A stretch of DNA of 11,249 bases, taken from positions 1-11,249 of the forward strand of contig JAFGOZ010000158.1 in the NCBI GenBank assembly GCA_016926235.1, read 5' to 3'. The stretch's first letter is position 1, and every line of letters starts with the position of its first letter. The notes beneath the pieces were generated by a model that saw nothing but the letters and a program-made list of their open reading frames with translations, was not told where the DNA came from and searched no databases. Below are positions 7,712-11,249 of the stretch, piece by piece. A program made the position numbers and the translations under genes. The DNA comes from Bacteroidales bacterium (lineage in GTDB: Bacteria > Bacteroidota > Bacteroidia > Bacteroidales > UBA10428).

Positions 7712-7950
7712 TTACTGATGCTTGATCAGCTTTTTTTGGAGAATTTCCATTTCTGGTTTAAAATAAATTGTAGCATTGAATCTTGATAACAGTAAACATT
7801 GAAAATCATTACTGTCCGGAGAAAAAGAAACAATTGATAAAAGCGCTAAAGCGCAGTTTGCTTCATCATTGATTTTTAATTTGTTAGAATTTCGGACTAA
7901 AGTCCATTTCATCATAGGGGCAATTATTACCCCCGGATAAATCCGGGGGC
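7712..7950 (-). repeat. REP-like intergenic element with three TAAA-loop hairpins
   Basis: Three perfect stems share a four-base TAAA loop: GCGC-TAAA-GCGC (7843-7854), GGAC-TAAA-GTCC (7894-7905) and CCCCCGGA-TAAA-TCCGGGGG (7930-7949). On the minus strand the block also carries a 67-codon frame (7915-7712, MMKWTLVRNSNKLK..., then LLLSRFNATIYF). That frame includes the first two stems and has no signal peptide, membrane segment or known domain, so I read it as repeat-derived rather than a real gene. The bases 7744-7800 recur in diverged form at 8367-8425. The shared loop suggests a family of mobile REP-like palindromes. No transposase of the REP-associated type lies in the window. Confidence 0.55.
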
Positions 7951-8078
7951 TATATTTATTCTATATATTAAGGCTTTTTGCTACTTTATCAGCTTTTTCC
8001 CCGGTCACTACTAATTGAAAATAGAAAAAAACATTTTTTTTTAGCAATAACTTAGTTAAAACTTACAATCAGATACGT

Positions 8079-8330
8079 ATGCGTAATGTTAAGATGTGTA
8101 TGCATCATCTTTAAATCGGTATTCTTTATGTGGAGATTCAAATGCGTGACCTCATTCCTCATATTCTTGATCTTGAGATTTAAATGAGAGATATAAAGTT
8201 TAATATTCTTCACAATTATATCAATATGCGTGACCACGAGATGCATATTCTTGAACTTTACATTCAAATGCACGACTTTAAGGTGAATATTCAGAAACTC
8301 AACCTGAAAATGTGTCAGTCAGAGATGAAA
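8079..8330. repeat. Degenerate 42-bp tandem repeat with 21-bp sub-period
   Basis: Six head-to-tail units of exactly 42 bp start at 8079, 8121, 8163, 8205, 8247 and 8289. Most begin ATTCTT and contain a core close to ATTCAAATGCGTGAC in mid-unit. Translated on the minus strand, the array is open from about 8317 to the TAA at 8052 and shows a seven-residue rhythm: HLNVKFK, NMHLVVT, HIDIIVK, NIKLYIS, HLNLKIK, NMRNEVT, HLNLHIK. On the plus strand it reads as ILELYIQ-MRDHEMH-like units broken by TAA at 8181-8183. There is no ATG start with a plausible signal on either strand. It may be repeat DNA or a relic of a repeat-protein gene. Confidence 0.6.
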
Positions 8331-8366
8331 ATGTGTCATATTAAGGTAGGAAAGCGCTACATATAC

Positions 8367-8425
8367 TTTCATTTTCTTTATTATAAAATAATTTGTAACA
8401 TTGAATTTTGATAATCCTAAACATT
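8367..8425 (-). repeat. Second, diverged copy of part of the REP-like element
   Basis: Bases 8386-8425 match 7761-7800 at 34 of 40 positions in the same orientation, and weaker similarity continues to about 8367 / 7744. The minus-strand translation is also conserved: CLGLSKFNVTNYF here against CLLLSRFNATIYF in the first copy. The copy ends six bases before the preferred GTG start of the beta-propeller gene, so the sequence around the alternative TTG start at 8401 belongs to the repeat. Confidence 0.6.
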
Positions 8426-8430
8426 TTATA

Positions 8431-9759
8431 GTGAAAAGAATTGTTTGTTTTTTTCTAATTATTGTATTTACACTTTTAACCGGACAACTCCATTCTCAAA
8501 ATCCCGTTGGATACGGCTGGGCAAAAAATTCAATTAATGTACCGGTCTTCAGGAAAAATTCAGTCGTAACTTTTAACGGGATACAATATACTGCCTTTTA
8601 TGACTCAAATGCTTGTGTGGTTCTTGCAAAAAGACATTTGGGAGAAGATAAATGGGAAACAAACATTACACAATACAAAGGGGATGTAAAGGATGCCCAT
8701 CGTTCCATCAGTATAGGGATTGACGGGAATGGATATTTACATATGGCATGGGACCACCATAATAACGCACTTAACTATTGTATTGGCAAAGAGCCCGGTT
8801 CCCTCATTATGGGAACCAAAACAGAAATGATCGGCAGCCTGGAGGATGATGTAACCTATCCGGAATTTTTTATACTTGCTGATGGAAATATGATATTTAT
8901 GTACAGGTACGGTATATCGGGAAGAGGAAATCTTGTAATTAACAAATATGATATTAAAACCAAAACCTGGTCCAGATTGCATGATGTGCTTATTAGCGGC
9001 GAAAATGTAAGAAACGCTTACTGGCAATCCTGTGTTGATAAGAACGGAACCATACATGTTTCGTGGGTTTGGCGGGAGACCTGGGATGTTTCCACTAACC
9101 ACGACATGTGCTATGCAAAGTCAACCGATGGCGGAGTTACCTGGACAAAATCAAACGGTGATGTATATACTATCCCCATTACTGCATCAACTGCAGAGTA
9201 TGTAAGCCGTATTCCTCAAAAAAGTGAACTTATTAACCAAACATCCATGTATGCCGATTCGGATGGGCATCCGTATATTTGTTCCTATTGGACTCCAGAA
9301 GGATCAACAATTCCTCAATATCATCTGATTTATTATAGTGACACTGCATGGAAAACTTTGCAAATTTCCAATCGGGCCACTCCCTTTTCACTTAGTGGAG
9401 GAGGTACCAAAAAGATACCCATTTCCAGACCACAGCTAGTCGTTGATGACAGGTATGATTCAATTATTGTATACCTTATATATAGAGATGAAGAACGGGG
9501 AAGCAAGGTTTCTGTCAATAAAAGCCTGAATACTGATTTGACAAAGTGGGCTATTTATGACCTTACAGATTTTCCGGTGTATAGTTGGGAACCATCCTAT
9601 GATACGGAACTTTGGAAAGGCTCCATGATTCTGAATATTTTTGTCCTGGCAGCAGGGCAGGGCGATGGAGAGAAGTTGGAAGATCTTCCGGCGCAGCCGG
9701 TTTATATTATAGGAATACCTTGGGATATTTCGCCGAAAGATTGTTTTTATATTCGATAA
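8431..9759 (+). CDS. Secreted BNR_4-type beta-propeller protein, probably glycan-active
   Basis: From the GTG at 8431 the protein has 442 residues and begins with a standard signal peptide (KRIVCFFLIIVFTLLTGQLHSQ). A TTG at 8401 would add ten residues, but these lie in a repeat and spoil the signal-peptide start. Numbered from that TTG, the marks of the BNR_4 propeller family are HMAWDHHNN (114-122), TYPEFF (152-157), YRYGISGRG (168-176), YDIKTKTW (183-190), HVSWVWRET (219-227), NHDMCYAK (233-240), the Asp-box STDGGVTW (241-248) and ISRPQLVVDD (341-350). Related propellers include ulvan lyases (PL24/PL25) and rhamnosidases (GH145) of marine and gut Bacteroidota, where clustered His, Arg and Tyr residues act in catalysis. 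The His pair at 119-120 and Arg225 are candidates, an assignment made by analogy. No other carbohydrate-degradation gene is near it, so the substrate is open. Length and ending (IPWDI, then FYIR) suggest a complete single domain. Confidence 0.85.
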   Translation: MKRIVCFFLIIVFTLLTGQLHSQNPVGYGWAKNSINVPVFRKNSVVTFNGIQYTAFYDSNACVVLAKRHLGEDKWETNITQYKGDVKDAHRSISIGIDGNGYLHMAWDHHNNALNYCIGKEPGSLIMGTKTEMIGSLEDDVTYPEFFILADGNMIFMYRYGISGRGNLVINKYDIKTKTWSRLHDVLISGENVRNAYWQSCVDKNGTIHVSWVWRETWDVSTNHDMCYAKSTDGGVTWTKSNGDVYTIPITASTAEYVSRIPQKSELINQTSMYADSDGHPYICSYWTPEGSTIPQYHLIYYSDTAWKTLQISNRATPFSLSGGGTKKIPISRPQLVVDDRYDSIIVYLIYRDEERGSKVSVNKSLNTDLTKWAIYDLTDFPVYSWEPSYDTELWKGSMILNIFVLAAGQGDGEKLEDLPAQPVYIIGIPWDISPKDCFYIR

Positions 9760-9787
9760 AGATGATATGCTTAAATATTATGACGAT

Positions 9788-9913
9788 TTAAACCTTCTCA
9801 GGTTTCTTCTTCCTGAGGCGCAAGATCGGAAGTTTGAGAGCAATGAGGGAAGACATGAGCAAAATAATTGGAAATAAGTGAATTAAAGCATAAATTAGTA
9901 TAATAAAATTCAT
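9788..9913 (-). CDS. Candidate 41-aa single-pass membrane protein
   Basis: ATG at 9913 to TAA at 9788. The product starts MNFIILIYALIHLFPIILLM, continues with a further hydrophobic stretch (SSLIALKLPIL) and ends in a strongly basic tail (RLRKKKPEKV). That is one long membrane segment with positive charge on one end, typical of genuine small membrane proteins and unlikely in a random AT-rich frame. It is tail to tail with the propeller gene, 28 bp apart. The palindrome TTTACCGGTAAA (9913-9924) overlaps the first base pair of the start codon. There is no clear Shine-Dalgarno sequence, as for the neighbours. The function is unknown. Confidence 0.45.
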   Translation of the reverse strand: MNFIILIYALIHLFPIILLMSSLIALKLPILRLRKKKPEKV

Positions 9914-10091
9914 TTACCGGTAAAATCAAGCAATGTTGCATGATAATGGAGGTTGCGATAAAGAGATAAAAAACCCTGTGCAAAACATATATAACATATG
10001 GAAAGAAAGGAACCGATATAGTTTGGATTTAGAGAAACTAATATGCTGATTTAAATATATTATTTTGATTTTTATAGGGGTAATTGACATT

Positions 10092-10115
10092 TTGTTTGTC
10101 TTAAAAGAAAAACAA
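10092..10115. other. Inverted repeat in the leader region of the LRR gene
   Basis: TTGTTTGTCTT (10092-10102) and AAGAAAAACAA (10105-10115) pair across two bases with one mismatch, about 78 bp before the LRR start. It could be an operator or an AT-rich hairpin. In the rest of 9914-10192 I see no supported gene and no clear promoter. Confidence 0.25.
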
Positions 10116-10192
10116 GGCATTGCTGCTGATTTAGTTATGAGATACAACATTAACCATCAATACTACCTTATGTTAAAACTAAAATTAAAACC

Positions 10193-11249
10193 ATGAAGGA
10201 AATAAAGTTTGTAATTCTGCTTTTGCTGATTTTGATTTGTAAATCAAATAATGCACAGGAAAAAGTATTCATTCCGGATGCTAATTTCAGGGGGTTTTTA
10301 AACACCAATTATCCAACTATTATGGATATTACAGGAGATAGTTTAATCGTTGACTCAGCTGCTACTATAGACTATTTGTATTGTAGCGATCAAAATATTG
10401 CTGATCTGACAGGAATTGAATATTTTATCAATATTCGATATCTTTTGGCTGATGGCAATCAACTAACCAGCTTACCTGACCTGTCAAGCGCTACAGCTTT
10501 AGAACAACTTTATTGTCGTGAAAATCAGCTAACCAGCCTGCCCGATCTGTCAGCTAATACAGCATTAATGGAGATATGGTGTGGATCTAATCAATTAACC
10601 AGTCTACCCGATCTGTCAGCTGATACAGCTCTATTGTTACTTGATTGTAGGTTTAATCAACTAACAAGCCTGCCTGACTTGTCAGCTAATACGGCTCTTC
10701 AAGCACTTTTGTGTTATTACAATCAAATAACCAGCTTACCCGACCTGTCAGTCAATACAGATTTATTTGTGCTTTCTTGTCATGACAATCAACTAACCAG
10801 CTTACCTGACCTGTCTGCTAATACAAAACTGGAATACCTCTATTGTGGGAATAATCAACTAACCAGCCTGCCTGACCTGTCAGCTGATACAGCTTTACTA
10901 AAGCTTGGTTGTGAAAGCAATCAACTAGACAGCTTACCCGACCTGTCAGCCAATACGGCGTTAACAGAACTTTCTTGTGGTGGTAATCAATTAACCAGCC
11001 TACCTGACCTTTCAGCTAATACAGCTCTGGATTTGCTTTTTTGTTCCAACAATCAACTAACAAGTTTACCCGATCTGTCTGCTAATACAAAATTGGAATA
11101 CCTTTATTGTGACAGCAATCAACTAACCAGTCTGGATATTTCTGATTGCATTGCTTTAAAATCGATAAGTTTAGCTTATATGCCTGCATTAGGTGAGGTT
11201 TGTGTATGGACAGATCCTTTTCCTCCGGCAGATGTGACTATCGATACAA
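10193..11249 (+). CDS. Secreted leucine-rich-repeat surface protein, C-terminus beyond window
   Basis: ATG at 10193; 352 codons are present and the frame is open at the window end. Residues 1-21 are a signal peptide (KEIKFVILLLLILICKSNNA|Q). Residues 27-32 are IPDANF, the usual opening of Bacteroidota secreted LRR proteins, followed by a cap (DITGDSLIVDSAATIDYLYC, DLTGIEYF). From residue 89 come ten full 22-residue repeats of the form NQLTSLPDLSANTALxxLxC, each with a cysteine at position 20. An eleventh, divergent repeat (NQLTSLDISDCIALKSISL) leads out of the array. Such proteins are normally exported to the surface and often carry a type IX sorting domain at the missing end. A binding or adhesion role is likely, the partner unknown. 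It is divergent from the 41-aa gene, with 279 bp between the starts. Confidence 0.9.
   Translation, partial: MKEIKFVILLLLILICKSNNAQEKVFIPDANFRGFLNTNYPTIMDITGDSLIVDSAATIDYLYCSDQNIADLTGIEYFINIRYLLADGNQLTSLPDLSSATALEQLYCRENQLTSLPDLSANTALMEIWCGSNQLTSLPDLSADTALLLLDCRFNQLTSLPDLSANTALQALLCYYNQITSLPDLSVNTDLFVLSCHDNQLTSLPDLSANTKLEYLYCGNNQLTSLPDLSADTALLKLGCESNQLDSLPDLSANTALTELSCGGNQLTSLPDLSANTALDLLFCSNNQLTSLPDLSANTKLEYLYCDSNQLTSLDISDCIALKSISLAYMPALGEVCVWTDPFPPADVTIDT
10457..11116 (+). repeat. Ten in-frame 66-bp LRR repeats
   Basis: Units start at 10457, 10523, 10589, 10655, 10721, 10787, 10853, 10919, 10985 and 11051, all exactly 66 bp. The NQLTSLPDLS part is nearly constant, while the codons around the cysteine change from unit to unit. 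Units 6 and 10 share an unusual TCTGCTAATACAAAA stretch and encode the same NTKLEYLYC, four units apart, which points to internal duplication. Confidence 0.9.

Noticed and set aside
7715..7737. CTGAT-GCTTG-ATCAG hairpin followed by seven T on the plus strand
   Set aside because: Stem of only five AT-rich pairs and no plus-strand gene upstream to terminate.
8079..8330. CRISPR array
   Set aside because: Units are contiguous and degenerate, with no alternation of constant repeats and unique spacers.
8344..8351. AAGGTAGG as a third ECF -35 element before the propeller gene
   Set aside because: Lacks the GGGTA end and no CGGA follows at the required spacing.
8184..8411. Plus-strand 75-codon frame over the tandem repeat
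   Set aside because: It is only a slice of the repeat after an in-frame stop and ends in unrelated AT-rich sequence; no signal for expression.
9797..9817. CTCAGG / CCTGAG hairpin as terminator of the propeller gene
   Set aside because: Six-pair stem, long loop, no T-run; it lies inside the small membrane-protein frame.
9798..9983. Minus-strand 61-codon frame
   Set aside because: Overlaps the 41-aa membrane candidate in another frame and lacks its coherent hydrophobic/basic pattern.
9926..10150. Minus-strand 74-codon frame
   Set aside because: No domain, no signal peptide, composition of translated AT-rich intergenic DNA.

Overview
The window looks like a low-GC genome of the phylum Bacteroidota (Bacteroidetes). 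The support is a FecI-like ECF sigma / FecR (with DUF4974-type C-terminus) / STN-TonB receptor operon, secreted surface proteins of the G8/beta-helix and IPDANF-type LRR kinds common in that phylum, and AT-rich gene starts with no Shine-Dalgarno sequence. No rRNA, tRNA, insertion-sequence transposase or CRISPR array is visible.

Layout. Positions 1-1872 (minus) hold the N-terminal 624 codons of a large secreted beta-rich surface protein that runs off the window. Positions 1981-7402 (minus) hold five genes that look like one signalling locus. In transcription order they are an ECF sigma factor (7402-6917), its FecR-type anti-sigma/sensor (6916-6041), an STN-domain TonB-dependent receptor (6063-3565), a small Gln/Asn-rich periplasmic protein with two Spy/LTxxQ-like motifs (3384-2947) and a putative outer-membrane beta-barrel protein (2859-1981). 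The sigma gene and the Gln/Asn-rich gene are preceded by the same two-part element, AAGGTAGGGTA-N14-CGGA. This is the best lead in the window: it looks like the promoter read by this sigma factor, which would make the system autoregulatory and the small protein its output.

Positions 7403-8430 hold no convincing gene but are densely structured. They contain the sigma promoter and leader, an inverted repeat built on CCTGCCCC, a REP-like block with three hairpins that all have a TAAA loop, a second diverged copy of part of that block, and a degenerate 42-bp tandem repeat (21-bp sub-period) that stays open in translation.

Positions 8431-9759 (plus) encode a secreted BNR_4-type beta-propeller protein, probably acting on or binding polysaccharide. 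A 41-residue candidate small membrane protein (9913-9788, minus) faces it tail to tail. From 10193 (plus) to the window edge lies a secreted leucine-rich-repeat protein with ten full 22-residue repeats. Their scaffold is nearly invariant while the residues around the repeat cysteine vary strongly.

Working picture (inference): a surface receptor senses a ligand, signals through FecR to the ECF sigma factor, and switches on its own operon plus a periplasmic chaperone-like protein and perhaps an outer-membrane protein. The flanking genes are secreted surface or glycan-related proteins with no shown link to that circuit.
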